Source: Nocardia yamanashiensis NBRC 100130
GTDB lineage: Bacteria; Actinomycetota; Actinomycetes; Mycobacteriales; Mycobacteriaceae
Assembly: GCF_001613325.1 (NCBI RefSeq)
Contig: NZ_BDCD01000033.1
Span: forward strand, 49,767 to 113,766
DNA: 64,000 nucleotides
Reading direction: 5' to 3'
Within the stretch, counting starts at the first letter, position 1. Each line of letters begins with the position of its first letter. The notes below the pieces were generated by a model that searched no databases, was not told the DNA's origin, and worked only from the letters and a program-made list of their open reading frames with translations. Both the position numbers and the translations under genes were made by a program. Shown here piece by piece: positions 1-7,913 of this stretch.

Positions 1-207
1 GAGATCCATCAGCACCAGCACACCGTCGCCGTGATCGGCCGCGGTGATCGCCTCCGCGACGGCGCTGGCGTCCGTGCCGAAAGTCCGCTCATCGAGCCCG
101 GCCGCGATTTCGATGGGAACGGGCTGGCCGTGCAACATTTCCGAAGCCAGGGCCACGGCGGCGCGCGCGAGGGCCCGGCTGTGTGAGATCACGACGATGC
201 CGATCAT
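1..207 (-). CDS. dhaM: DhaM, dihydroxyacetone kinase phosphotransfer subunit (partial, cut by window edge)
   Basis: The reverse strand reads MIGIVVISHSRALA and on through a Gly-Asp-Gly-Val-Leu-Val-Leu-Met-Asp-Leu stretch. This is the start of an EIIA-mannose-like PTS domain; the His after VIS (residue 9) is the expected phosphorylated histidine. In this family DhaM receives phosphate from HPr and rephosphorylates ADP bound to DhaL, so the kinase is of the PTS-dependent type. The ATG overlaps the dhaL stop by 4 nt (ATGA), showing translational coupling in the order dhaK-dhaL-dhaM. Only the first 69 codons lie in the window, so whether HPr or EI domains are fused at the C-terminus cannot be seen. 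Confidence 0.85.
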   Translation of the reverse strand, partial: MIGIVVISHSRALARAAVALASEMLHGQPVPIEIAAGLDERTFGTDASAVAEAITAADHGDGVLVLMDL

Positions 208-824
208 CGCAGCGCCTCCCGCGCGGCCCGCACCAACAGCACCGCGCTGGCGGCCCCGGGATCTCGGTGACCGATGCTGCGCGGACCCAGATAGGACGCG
301 CGGCCTTTACGCGCGACCATCTCGACCGTGGCATCGGATCCGGCCTGCGCGGCGGCGATCGCACGATCGAGCGCCTCGGCCAATGCGGTACCGGCGGCAG
401 CGCATTCGTCGAGAGTCGCGGCGGCCGGCGCCAGGGCGTCGTACATGGTCTTGTCTCCGGCTTCGGCTTTGCCGCGCGTGACGACGCCGTCGAGTCCGGC
501 GCGGAACGCTTTCGCGAAACCGGCTGTGCCGAGCCCGGTTTCCTCGATCGCGGCCGAGAAGCGCAGGAAGAACGTGCCGTACAGCGGTCCGCTGGCGCCC
601 CCGACACTGCGGATCAGCACCATCGCCGTCTGTCTGGTGGTCTCCGCGGCAGTGGCCGGTGGGGATTGGCTGAGCGCGTCCAGCACCGCGGCAGTGCCAC
701 GGCGCATATTGCTGCCGTGGTCGGCGTCGCCGATGGCGGCATCGAGTTCGGTGAGTTCGTCGGCGTTGGCCTCCACGAGTGCGGCGAATTCGCGGAGCCA
801 CGACAGGGAATCGAGCACGATCAC
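204..824 (-). CDS. dhaL: DhaL, ADP-binding subunit of dihydroxyacetone kinase
   Basis: 206 residues, the normal DhaL length. The Asp-rich nucleotide/Mg site is visible near residues 29-36 (AIGDADHG), followed by the GGASGPLYGTFF segment near 75-86 and a C-terminal ASYLGPRSIGHRDPGA lid typical of DhaL. The protein holds ADP, which DhaM phosphorylates to ATP, and passes phosphate to dihydroxyacetone on DhaK. A GTG start at 824 is chosen because it overlaps the dhaK TGA by 4 nt (GTGA) and gives a family-like N-terminus; a longer open frame upstream is only the shadow of dhaK. The stop overlaps the dhaM ATG. Confidence 0.93.
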   Translation of the reverse strand: MIVLDSLSWLREFAALVEANADELTELDAAIGDADHGSNMRRGTAAVLDALSQSPPATAAETTRQTAMVLIRSVGGASGPLYGTFFLRFSAAIEETGLGTAGFAKAFRAGLDGVVTRGKAEAGDKTMYDALAPAAATLDECAAAGTALAEALDRAIAAAQAGSDATVEMVARKGRASYLGPRSIGHRDPGAASAVLLVRAAREALR

Positions 825-1822
825 ATCCCCCAGCGCAGTGCGGGCGTGCGCACGGGCGCGTCCCACAGCCGCAATAGTTCGTCGTCGGTCTTGGTCAGGG
901 TCACCGAGCAACCCGCCATGTCCAGCGAGGTGACATAGGGTCCTACCAAGCTGCGCGCGATCTGTACGCCGTGTCCGCGCAGGATCCGGGCGACCTCGTT
1001 GTAGGTGACATACAGTTCCAGCAGCGGTGTGCCGCCCATCCCGTTGACGAAGCAGATGACGTTGTCTCCCTTGGTGAACGGGAGATCGGCGAGGATCGGC
1101 TCGACGAGCATCTCGGCGATTTCGCGTGCCGAAGCGAGCGGAACGCGTGCTCGGCCAGGTTCGCCGTGGATTCCGATACCGATCTCCATCTCGGCCGTAC
1201 CGAGTTCGAAGGTCGGTTTGCCCACCGCCGGTACGGTGCACGAAGTCAATGCCATGCCCATGCTGCGCGAGTTCGCGTTGACCGCGCGGGCCACCTCACC
1301 GACCGCCGCCAGCGTGCGGCCCTGTTCGGCGGCCGCTCCGGCCAATTTCTCGAGGATCAGTGTGGCGCCGACTCCGCGCCGGCCCGCGGTGAAGGTGCTG
1401 TCCTGCACCGCCACATCGTCGTCGATGATCACCGCGAGCACCTCGGCCCCGGTCTCGACCGCCGCCAGTTCGGCGGCCATCTCGAAGTTCATGACGTCGC
1501 CGGTGTAGTTCTTCACGATGTGCAGCACCCCCGCGCCGGCTTCGACGGCGGTGGTCGCGGCCAGAATCTGGTCCGGGACCGGGGAGGTGAAAACCTCACC
1601 GGCACAAGCGGCGTCGAGCATGCCGAGGCCGACGAACCCGCCGTGCAAAGGCTCGTGCCCGGAGCCGCCGCCGGAGACCAGTCCCACTTTGCCGGGGCGG
1701 GGCGGGTCGCCGCGCAGGATCAGGCGGTGCTCCAGATCCACCCGCAATTCGGGGTGCGCGCCGGCCATGCCCGCAAGAGCGTCGGTGACGACGGAGGCTG
1801 GATCGTTGATCAATTTCTTCAT
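821..1822 (-). CDS. dhaK: DhaK, dihydroxyacetone-binding kinase subunit
   Basis: 333 residues beginning MKKLINDP, as in known DhaK proteins. The GGGSGHEPLHGGFVG motif (about residues 45-60) shapes the substrate pocket. The histidine in GIGIHGEPG (about residue 210) is the family residue that forms the covalent hemiaminal with dihydroxyacetone. Together with DhaL and DhaM it makes dihydroxyacetone phosphate in the cytosol. The ATG at 1822 is preferred over an in-frame start 13 codons upstream, because the upstream codons would overlap the aquaporin stop. The gap to the aquaporin gene is only 13 nt, so all four genes form one operon. Confidence 0.95.
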   Translation of the reverse strand: MKKLINDPASVVTDALAGMAGAHPELRVDLEHRLILRGDPPRPGKVGLVSGGGSGHEPLHGGFVGLGMLDAACAGEVFTSPVPDQILAATTAVEAGAGVLHIVKNYTGDVMNFEMAAELAAVETGAEVLAVIIDDDVAVQDSTFTAGRRGVGATLILEKLAGAAAEQGRTLAAVGEVARAVNANSRSMGMALTSCTVPAVGKPTFELGTAEMEIGIGIHGEPGRARVPLASAREIAEMLVEPILADLPFTKGDNVICFVNGMGGTPLLELYVTYNEVARILRGHGVQIARSLVGPYVTSLDMAGCSVTLTKTDDELLRLWDAPVRTPALRWGM

Positions 1823-1835
1823 CAGGGTTCCTTGC

Positions 1836-2582
1836 TCACGCGGTCGCATCGACCGGATCATGGTGGGCTGCTTCGGTTTCGGCGGGGAGCAGCAGTCGCG
1901 CTACCGCTGCGGCGGCGACACCGGCGAGCAGTTCGGCAGCGAGATAGACGGGGGTTTGCGTCCAGGAAACGTGTCCGCCGAGGACCTGCTGGACGATCAT
2001 GGGGCCCAGTGTCCGGGCGGGGTTGATCGAGGCGCCGGTGGCCGGAGCGACCGGAATGATCGCGGCGCACACGACCAGGCCGATGGCCACGCCCGCGAAT
2101 CCCGCAGGCGCGGACCGGTGTACGGCTAGCAGCACGGTGAGCACCAGGATGAAGGTGCCGACGAATTCGGCGATGAACGCCTGCCCGGAGCCCACGCCCT
2201 GGCCGTAGGCGGCCACGCCCAGCCCGACATCGGAGGCCCGCTTGCCCAGCACGCCGACGATCGCGAACGCGCCGAGCACCGCTCCAGTCAGTTGCGCGGC
2301 GAGATAGGCGGGCACTTCTCGCCACGGGAACTGGCGGGTGACCGCCAGGGCCAGCGTGACAGCCGGATTGATGTGGTTCCCTGACACATGCCCGAAGGCG
2401 TACACGGTCGCGACGACGACCGTGGCGAACGCCAGCGAGATCATGCCCAGATCGGCCATGGTGAACGGCGCGCTGCCGTTGACGATGAGCGTGGCGGGCA
2501 CCGACCCGACACCGATGAAGACGAGGAACGCAGTGCCGAGCACCTCAGCCGCCAGTTTTTGTGGCGTCCGCAGACCGTTCAT
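1836..2582 (-). CDS. MIP-family channel (aquaporin / glycerol-facilitator type), first gene of the DHA-kinase operon
   Basis: 248 residues with six hydrophobic helices and both half-helix motifs: NPA in GNHINPAVTLA (about residues 68-78) and in GASINPARTLGP (about residues 185-196). Typical GlpF glycerol facilitators have Asp after NPAR, whereas water channels usually have a small residue. Here it is Thr, so by this residue alone the pore looks closer to an aquaporin. Its position directly upstream of dhaKLM nevertheless argues for uptake of glycerol, dihydroxyacetone or another small polyol across the inner membrane. The start ATG at 2582 faces the divergent iclR gene. Confidence 0.9.
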   Translation of the reverse strand: MNGLRTPQKLAAEVLGTAFLVFIGVGSVPATLIVNGSAPFTMADLGMISLAFATVVVATVYAFGHVSGNHINPAVTLALAVTRQFPWREVPAYLAAQLTGAVLGAFAIVGVLGKRASDVGLGVAAYGQGVGSGQAFIAEFVGTFILVLTVLLAVHRSAPAGFAGVAIGLVVCAAIIPVAPATGASINPARTLGPMIVQQVLGGHVSWTQTPVYLAAELLAGVAAAAVARLLLPAETEAAHHDPVDATA

Positions 2583-2610
2583 GGGGAACTCCCGAGAGAA
2601 TTTCGAAGCC

Positions 2611-2629
2611 CATTCGATAATGTCGAATG
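2611..2629. promoter_or_regulatory. Palindromic operator between the aquaporin-dhaKLM operon and iclR
   Basis: CATTCGA-TAATG-TCGAATG is a perfect 7-bp inverted repeat with a 5-bp centre. It lies 29 bp upstream of the aquaporin ATG and 71 bp upstream of the iclR GTG, in the only divergent promoter region of this cluster. IclR regulators usually bind such short palindromes next to their own gene, so this is the probable binding site of the adjacent regulator. The assignment is inference; the symmetry is direct. Confidence 0.7.
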
Positions 2630-2699
2630 TGATGCGTAGACTACGACGAAGTTGCGTGGGTCACAAGACCCCGCTGCGGCTATCGAGGAAGGTCTCGGC

Positions 2700-3452
2700 G
2701 TGATCCAGTCGGTCGATCGGGCGGTTCGTATCCTGTTCGCGCTGCAGGGCGCTCGCCGCATGACGCTGTCGGAACTGGCCGGCGAGCTCGAACTGGCACC
2801 GACCACCGTGCACGGCATCGTGCGCACCCTCGCCGCGCACGGGGTAGTCGTTCAGGAGGGTGATGGTGGCCGGTACCGCCTAGGACCTGCGGTACTGCGC
2901 TTCGGCAATGTCTATCTCGACTCGCTCGACCTGCGTGCCCGCGCACTGGCGTGGGCGCACGAACTGGCCCGGCAGTCCGGTCTGGCGGTGCGTGTCGGTG
3001 TGCTGCTCGGCGAGGAAGTCGTGATCATCCATCACGAGCCGCGCCCGGACGGCAGCCGTCAGATGCCTGAGATAGGTGCCGAAATCCCCGCGCACGCAAG
3101 CGCTCTCGGCAAAGTGATGCTGGCGTTCGGTGGTCTGCCCGACGCCCTCGAGTTGCGCAGCATGACCGGGGCGACGCTCACTTCGCATGCGGCCCTCGGC
3201 GAACAACTCGCCGTCGCCAGGGAATCGGGCATCGCATACGAGTGTGATGAAGCCGTATTGGGCGAATCCGCTGTCGCGGGTGCGGTTTTCGATCGCACGG
3301 GCATCGCCGGTGCGGTTGCGGTGGTCCTGCCCACCCTGGACTGGCCGGCTTCGGAGGCGGTGGTGGATATGGTGCGCACGACCGCCCGCACCATATCCCG
3401 CGAACTCGGTGCCGCCCAATGGCCTTCGGCGGTCGCGCCGGCACCCCGGTGA
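2700..3452 (+). CDS. IclR-family transcriptional regulator of the DHA-kinase operon
   Basis: 250 residues. A winged helix-turn-helix covers about residues 4-65 (SVDRAVRILFAL; TLSELAGELELAPTTVHGIVRTL), followed by an IclR effector-binding domain with EIGAEIPAHASALGKVMLA near 125-143. The GTG at 2700 is chosen because GAGGAAGG (2685-2692) sits 7 nt before it; a TTG 16 codons upstream has no such site. By context it senses a glycerol or DHA related metabolite and controls the divergent aquaporin-dhaKLM operon. Whether it represses or activates cannot be read from sequence. Confidence 0.92.
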   Translation: MIQSVDRAVRILFALQGARRMTLSELAGELELAPTTVHGIVRTLAAHGVVVQEGDGGRYRLGPAVLRFGNVYLDSLDLRARALAWAHELARQSGLAVRVGVLLGEEVVIIHHEPRPDGSRQMPEIGAEIPAHASALGKVMLAFGGLPDALELRSMTGATLTSHAALGEQLAVARESGIAYECDEAVLGESAVAGAVFDRTGIAGAVAVVLPTLDWPASEAVVDMVRTTARTISRELGAAQWPSAVAPAPR

Positions 3453-3866
3453 GCCGGAACGAGACCCTCGATTGTTGAATGCCGGGTGTCCGGCGCGAAC
3501 CGGGCGGGTCGGTCGGGCGGCGCGCGATTGGCAGCGGTTGCGTCGCCGTGGGCGCTGCGCGCGGCGCGGGTGGCGGTCGGTATCGGCGATTGGGGAGGGG
3601 ATGACGCGGGTGGCTTCGGGCCCGTGATCGGTGTCGACGGCCTGGTAGATGACTGGTTGACCGGCGCTGAGGGATTTGAAGCCGGGTACTTCGATCGCGG
3701 TGCGGTCGACGAAGATCACGGGCCCGCCGTCGATGGGGGTGAGAAATCCGAAGCCTTTCGCGGCGTCGAACCAGTCCACCCGCGCGCGGTGCCAGTGGGG
3801 CAGCGTGGTGAGTTCGGTGTGGGGGTGTACGGGATCAGGAAGCGAGGCAGTAGAAGTCGTCATCAT
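2880..3866 (-). CDS. Cold-shock-domain protein with an abnormally long antisense C-terminal frame
   Basis: The first ~80 residues after ATG 3866 hold a cold-shock domain: RVDWFDAAKGFGFLTPIDG carries the RNP1-like KGFGFL, and VIFVDRTAI stands where Csp proteins have an RNP2 such as VFVHFSAI. The usual His-Phe of RNP2 is replaced by Asp-Arg, so nucleic-acid binding may be weakened. After about 3600 the frame has no recognisable domain, is Arg-rich, and from 3452 down to its first stop at 2880 it is fully antisense to iclR. The real protein may be shorter, with the native stop lost by mutation or sequencing error. Support is good for the domain and poor for the C-terminus. Confidence 0.5.
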   Translation of the reverse strand: MMTTSTASLPDPVHPHTELTTLPHWHRARVDWFDAAKGFGFLTPIDGGPVIFVDRTAIEVPGFKSLSAGQPVIYQAVDTDHGPEATRVIPSPIADTDRHPRRAQRPRRRNRCQSRAARPTRPVRAGHPAFNNRGSRSGSPGCRRDRRRPLGGTEFAGYGAGGRAHHIHHRLRSRPVQGGQDHRNRTGDARAIENRTRDSGFAQYGFITLVCDARFPGDGELFAEGRMRSERRPGHAAQLEGVGQTTERQHHFAESACVRGDFGTYLRHLTAAVRARLVMDDHDFLAEQHTDTHRQTGLPGQFVRPRQCAGTQVERVEIDIAEAQYRRS

Positions 3867-4036
3867 CGGTGTCGTGGTCTCGCAGGATCTGGAAGGGCCG
3901 GGTGAGCCCGCAAGCACGACGCTGAACGGGCTCACCCGTGTGTGGACGAGGTTCGGAGAAGTATGAGGTGACCGCCGCTCCCGGGCCATGCCCGAGCCGG
4001 GAATCGCCGATTATGGAAGGCCTGAAAGGCATCACC

Positions 4037-4342
4037 TCATCTTCGCGAAGCCGAGTTTCCCTGTGTACGAGCTTGATCCGGCCTGCGGGGTGGTCCGCGC
4101 TCAAAGGCGCGGACCGGACCGCGCCGCCACCGAGCGGGCCGCACCCGGTACCGGGTGGCCGCACTGCGCACGGGCGGGGACCGGAACTCACGCCATCGCG
4201 GTGGCAACCGCCGGACGGCCTGCCGGAGGATGGCGTCGACCTCGGCGAACAACTCCTCGAGGTCGGGGTCCAGCTCGGCCAGTCCCGGTTCGAGCCACCA
4301 TGACCGCGCGCCCGGTTCCTCGACCGGCGCTGCATTAGTCAT
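4037..4342 (-). CDS. Small acidic/basic hypothetical protein downstream of hsp20
   Basis: 101 residues from ATG 4342. The N-terminal half is acidic and Trp-rich (SWWLEPGLAELDPDLEELFAEVDAI would form an amphipathic helix). The C-terminal half is very Arg-rich and low in complexity. It is not recognised as a known family. It lies 44 bp downstream of hsp20 on the same strand, so it may share that transcript. Codon use in the first 55 residues looks coding; the Arg-rich tail is less convincing and the true stop could be affected by a frameshift. Confidence 0.5.
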   Translation of the reverse strand: MTNAAPVEEPGARSWWLEPGLAELDPDLEELFAEVDAILRQAVRRLPPRWREFRSPPVRSAATRYRVRPARWRRGPVRAFERGPPRRPDQARTQGNSASRR

Positions 4343-4385
4343 GCACCTCATCACCGGACCTCCCTTGATGGCCCGGGACCACGGA

Positions 4386-4811
4386 TCAGGCGTTGATGGC
4401 CTGCCGTTCCGCGGTCTCGGCGCGGTTGATCTCGATCTTGCGCGGCTTGGCCTGGTCCGCGACCGGCACCACCAGCCGCAGCACGCCGTCGCGGTAGTCG
4501 GCGCGAATGGCGTCGGTGTCGAGGTTCTCGCCCAGGAACAGCTGACGGGAGAACACCCCGCGGGTGCGTTCGGCCGCGATCATCGAACGGTTCTGATCCA
4601 GTTGCGGGCGTGCGGCTTTCACCGTCACCACATGGCGTTCCACATCGAGGTCGAGGGAATCCGGGTCGATCCCGGGCAGATCGAGCTCGACGAAGAACTC
4701 GTCACCCTCGCGCCAGGCGTCCATCGGCATGGCGGCCGGTCGCGCCGGGGTGCCGAAAACCTGCTGGGTCAGGCGATCCAGGTCACGGAACGGATCGGTA
4801 CGCATCAGCAT
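4386..4811 (-). CDS. Hsp20 / alpha-crystallin family small heat-shock protein
   Basis: 141 residues. The alpha-crystallin domain runs from about residue 31 (AWREGDEFFVELDLPGID) to about 130, with GVFSRQLFLGENLD in the middle and the family-typical DGVLRLVVPV segment near the C-terminus. It is an ATP-independent holdase that keeps unfolding proteins soluble. ATG 4811 is chosen because AGGAGG (4825-4820) lies 8 nt upstream; a GTG at 4820 would collide with that site. A strong inverted repeat 47 nt upstream (4858-4885) is the likely heat-shock control site. Confidence 0.93.
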   Translation of the reverse strand: MLMRTDPFRDLDRLTQQVFGTPARPAAMPMDAWREGDEFFVELDLPGIDPDSLDLDVERHVVTVKAARPQLDQNRSMIAAERTRGVFSRQLFLGENLDTDAIRADYRDGVLRLVVPVADQAKPRKIEINRAETAERQAINA

Positions 4812-4857
4812 GGTCGCCACCTCCTGCTCACTCCATTCTCTGTTGAAGATACGTCAG

Positions 4858-4885
4858 ATTATCTATGTTGTCTGACATAGATAAT
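4858..4885. promoter_or_regulatory. 11-bp inverted repeat upstream of hsp20, probable operator/promoter region
   Basis: ATTATCTATGT-TGTCTG-ACATAGATAAT is a perfect 11-bp inverted repeat in an AT-rich island inside GC-rich DNA. A second, offset repeat GTCAGA...TCTGAC (4853-4874) is nested in it. On the minus strand the element contains TAGATAAT, which could serve as a -10 box for hsp20 with a leader of about 40 nt. Small heat-shock genes of actinomycetes are often controlled by HspR (MerR type) or RheA-like repressors. No such regulator is encoded nearby. Confidence 0.7.
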
Positions 4886-5209
4886 GTGTAGCACTCGACC
4901 TGTCGGGTGTGCAAGTGCCTTTGAGGCAGTCCTCCGAAGGACACCCCGGCCGAAAAATGGCACGGGCCGATCCACCCATTCCGCAGCGTCGGCAGTTGTG
5001 AGTCCGGCAAGCGAAGGAGCTGTCCGGCGCATGCCGGGAATCCTCTGGCAGAAGCCTCGCGACAGTGACTCTCGTTCGGCCGTGGCGGCCCCCGCACACC
5101 ATGTCCGGCGGATGAGAGAGCCTCCGGCTCTACCGGGCTTGGTGTTGCTAGGGTGACGCCGTCTCACATTCGTACGGTCAGGTCGGTATCCCACGAGGGA
5201 AGGTCGGGC
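4886..5209. other. Intergenic region between hsp20 and the flavin oxidase gene
   Basis: About 320 nt without a supported gene. It must hold the promoter of the oxidase gene at 5210, but no confident -10/-35 pair, palindrome or RNA structure was seen apart from the hsp20 operator at its left end. Confidence 0.5.
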
Positions 5210-6973
5210 ATGGCGGGGTTTGTGATCGGTCGGCGGGCGCTGCTGTCGCGGGCGGTGGTGGCGGGGGCGCTGGCGACTGGTGCGCTCACCAGTGGATGCG
5301 CGAAACCGGCGCCGGCTGCCGAGACTCAGCGCGACCGCGACCGTAGTCGCGCGTTGGCGCTCGAGATGCTGCAGGTCGATGAACAGGGCAACGACCTCAA
5401 GCTCGCGCACCTGAAGACCCTCATCGATACCGGATTGCCGAAAACCCGCTCACCCAAGCGAATTCTGGTAGTCGGGGCAGGTCCGGCGGGGCTGACCGCG
5501 GCGAATCTGCTGCACGAGGCCGGGCACGAGGTCACCGTGCTCGAAGCCAATGCCAGTCGTACCGGTGGCCGGGTCAAGACTTTCCGCGGGGTCTTCTCCG
5601 ACCCGGCGCTCTACGCCGAAGCGGGCGCTATGCGGCTGCCCAGCGCCCACCCCATGGTGCTGGCGCTGGCCGATAAGCTCGGCGTTCGACGGCGGCAATT
5701 CCACAATGTCGATGTAGCGCCGGACGCGGCGTCGGCGGCACCGGTGCCTGTGCTCCACCGTTCCTTCACCGGTGAAGACTGGTCCAACGGTGATGTCCGC
5801 GAACCGGTTTCGCCCGCGGCGCGCGGTGCGACACTGATCCGTGTCAACGGGCGCAGCGTCCGCCGCACCGAGTACGCCGCCGACCCCGCAGGTGTGCACA
5901 GCGGCTTCGGGGCAGAGTTCGCCTCGCCGGCACGTTCGGCACTAGATGCCATCCTCAGCAAGGCCGACGTGCGCGCCGATCAACCCATCGACCGCCGAAT
6001 CGATGGCTGGACAGACATTTTCAACACCTACGAGGACTTCTCCCTGCACCGTTACCTGATGGCCGAAGGCTGGACGCTGCCGCAGATCGAAGCCGTCGGC
6101 ACGCTCGAGAATCTCACTTCCCGCCTGCATTACGGTGTCATCGGCGCGCTGGTCGACCACGGCCTGATCCGCCCCGACGCCACCTATTGGGAACTCGAAG
6201 GCGGCACCGCCACCCTCACCGACGCACTCACGGCGAAACTAGGACCCGTTGTGCGGCAAGGCAAACGAATGACACGGCTGGAGCAGACCGAACACGGTGT
6301 GCGGGTGTGGACGACCGCCGAATCCGGCTCCGAACACACCGACGGCGCACCGACGGACCCGATCGAATCCTTCGACGCCGACTACGCGATCGTCGCCATC
6401 CCGCTCACTTCCGCGCGCTTCTGCACCTTCGACCCGCCCTTGTCCTACGCCAAACGCCGCGCCATCGTCGAACTCCACCACGACGCCGCCACCAAGGTCC
6501 TGCTCGAATTCAAAACCCGCTTCTGGGAACAGGGCCCCAACGGATTCCGCGGCGGAGGCTGCGTCACCGACAGCCCCAACCGTTTCATCTACTTCCCCTC
6601 CCACGTCGAGGGATCCGACGGCGGCGTGGTGCTGGCCAGCTACACCTGGTCCGACGACGCCATGCGCTGGGACTCACTCACCGACAGCGAACGCATCCAC
6701 TTCGGCCTGGCCGGCATGCGCGATCTGTTCGGCCCGGTCGTCGACACCGAATTCACCGGCGTCGGTCTGTCCCAAAGCTGGCAACGCGCCCGATACGCCC
6801 TCGGCGAAGCCCTCATACCCACCCCCGGCCAACTCCACGAACACCACGCCGCCACCCGAACCGTCGAAGGCCGTGTCCATTTCGCCGGTGACCACACCAG
6901 CCTCAAACCCGCCTGGATCGAAGGCGCACTGGAAAGCGCGGTCCGCACTGCCGTCGAAATCCATTCGCGCTGA
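5210..6973 (+). CDS. Tat-exported lipoprotein flavin amine oxidase (L-amino-acid / monoamine oxidase-like)
   Basis: 587 residues from ATG 5210 (GAGGGAAGG at 5195-5203 supports this start over one 19 codons upstream). The N-terminus has GRRALLSRA, a twin-arginine signal, then a hydrophobic stretch and LTSGC, a lipobox at about residue 26-30, so the enzyme is probably lipid-anchored outside the membrane. The FAD-binding Rossmann motif VVGAGPAGLTAANLLHEAG starts near residue 86 and ends with Glu in VTVLEA. The C-terminal VHFAGDHTSLKPAWIEGALESA is the second FAD segment of amine oxidases. It probably oxidises amino acids or amines, releasing ammonia and peroxide; the substrate is unknown. Confidence 0.9.
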   Translation: MAGFVIGRRALLSRAVVAGALATGALTSGCAKPAPAAETQRDRDRSRALALEMLQVDEQGNDLKLAHLKTLIDTGLPKTRSPKRILVVGAGPAGLTAANLLHEAGHEVTVLEANASRTGGRVKTFRGVFSDPALYAEAGAMRLPSAHPMVLALADKLGVRRRQFHNVDVAPDAASAAPVPVLHRSFTGEDWSNGDVREPVSPAARGATLIRVNGRSVRRTEYAADPAGVHSGFGAEFASPARSALDAILSKADVRADQPIDRRIDGWTDIFNTYEDFSLHRYLMAEGWTLPQIEAVGTLENLTSRLHYGVIGALVDHGLIRPDATYWELEGGTATLTDALTAKLGPVVRQGKRMTRLEQTEHGVRVWTTAESGSEHTDGAPTDPIESFDADYAIVAIPLTSARFCTFDPPLSYAKRRAIVELHHDAATKVLLEFKTRFWEQGPNGFRGGGCVTDSPNRFIYFPSHVEGSDGGVVLASYTWSDDAMRWDSLTDSERIHFGLAGMRDLFGPVVDTEFTGVGLSQSWQRARYALGEALIPTPGQLHEHHAATRTVEGRVHFAGDHTSLKPAWIEGALESAVRTAVEIHSR

Positions 6974-7004
6974 ACTGCCGGTCCAGCGCTACAGCTCATC
7001 CAGG

Positions 7005-7874
7005 TCAGCGGCCCAGCACGGTGTGGAACAGCTGCGCGGCCACGTCGGCGGCCGGGTTGATCAGGTTCGGGTCGTCGTAGAAGTCGATCTGGCCGACCGA
7101 TTCCAGCCACGTCTCGGTCTTCTCACTGGACACCGTCGCGTAGAACTTGCGGGCGAACGGCGGCACCAGCGCGTTTTCCGAGTGCACCATGGCGAAGGGC
7201 ACCGCGATGCGGGCGGCGGCCTCCATGGAGTCGAACTCGCCGTAAGCGAACGACGCCACCGCGTACCCGTTGGTGTAGTTCGGGACCGCGCCGCGCGGCG
7301 TGCCGTAGAACTCATAGGCCTCGCGCAAAGGCATCCCCACATCACCGCCGTCGGGCGCGACGGCCGGAATGGTCTCCGACTCACCGGTTTCCCGCCATTT
7401 CGCCTCCGCGGCGCGGCCACGCTCGAGCACCGCCGGATCCGGCACCATAGCGGAGGTGTCGGTGTAGAACCCGGCGACACCGGTGAAAGCGAGAATCCGC
7501 GGATCGTCCGCGACGGCCCGCGCCATGTACCCCGCACCCGCGCACACGCCCACCGCGACGACCGGCAGTGCCCCGGTCCGCTCATCGGTGGTCAGAGCCG
7601 TGACCGCATACCGAATATCCTCGGCCTTGCCGAACCCGTTCTCGAGCTGGCGAGGCTGCCCCGCGCTCTCCCCGAAAGTCCGGTGATCGAAAGCCAGCGC
7701 CGCGAACCCGCGCTCGGCCAACGCCCGCGCATACGCCCCTGACGCCTGCTCCTTCACCGAAGTCAGCGGACCACTGGTGACCACCGCCGCGATCGGCTCC
7801 CCGTCGGGCAAATGCAGCAGCCCGACCAGCTGATCGCCATTGCTGGTGAATGTGAATTCTTCGGTTCTTACCAC
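7005..7874 (-). CDS. Alpha/beta hydrolase, YcjY/dienelactone-hydrolase-like
   Basis: 289 residues. The nucleophile elbow is GVCAGAG (about residues 108-114): it has Cys where most lipases have Ser, as in dienelactone hydrolases and YcjY-type proteins. FDHRTFGESAGQPRQLEN near residue 63 is typical of that group. A late NPAADVA segment follows the usual His region. No signal peptide. The GTG at 7874 is preceded by a weak GGGG purine run. Its promoter region (7914-8000) shares an 87-nt element with the region upstream of the araC gene at 21610-22656, suggesting control by that AraC protein. Confidence 0.85.
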   Translation of the reverse strand: MVRTEEFTFTSNGDQLVGLLHLPDGEPIAAVVTSGPLTSVKEQASGAYARALAERGFAALAFDHRTFGESAGQPRQLENGFGKAEDIRYAVTALTTDERTGALPVVAVGVCAGAGYMARAVADDPRILAFTGVAGFYTDTSAMVPDPAVLERGRAAEAKWRETGESETIPAVAPDGGDVGMPLREAYEFYGTPRGAVPNYTNGYAVASFAYGEFDSMEAAARIAVPFAMVHSENALVPPFARKFYATVSSEKTETWLESVGQIDFYDDPNLINPAADVAAQLFHTVLGR

Positions 7875-7913
7875 CGTGGACCCCTTCGGCTATGTGATGT
7901 GGATTTCGAAAAC

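Noticed and set aside
4844..4877. 16-codon frame overlapping the hsp20 operator (start MSDNIDNL, minus strand)
   Set aside because: It is too short, lacks a ribosome site and is explained by the palindrome sequence; a leader peptide is not supported.
6187..6891. Arg/Pro/His-rich 234-codon frame on the plus strand
   Set aside because: Shadow of the flavin oxidase gene in an alternate frame; typical of high-GC coding DNA.
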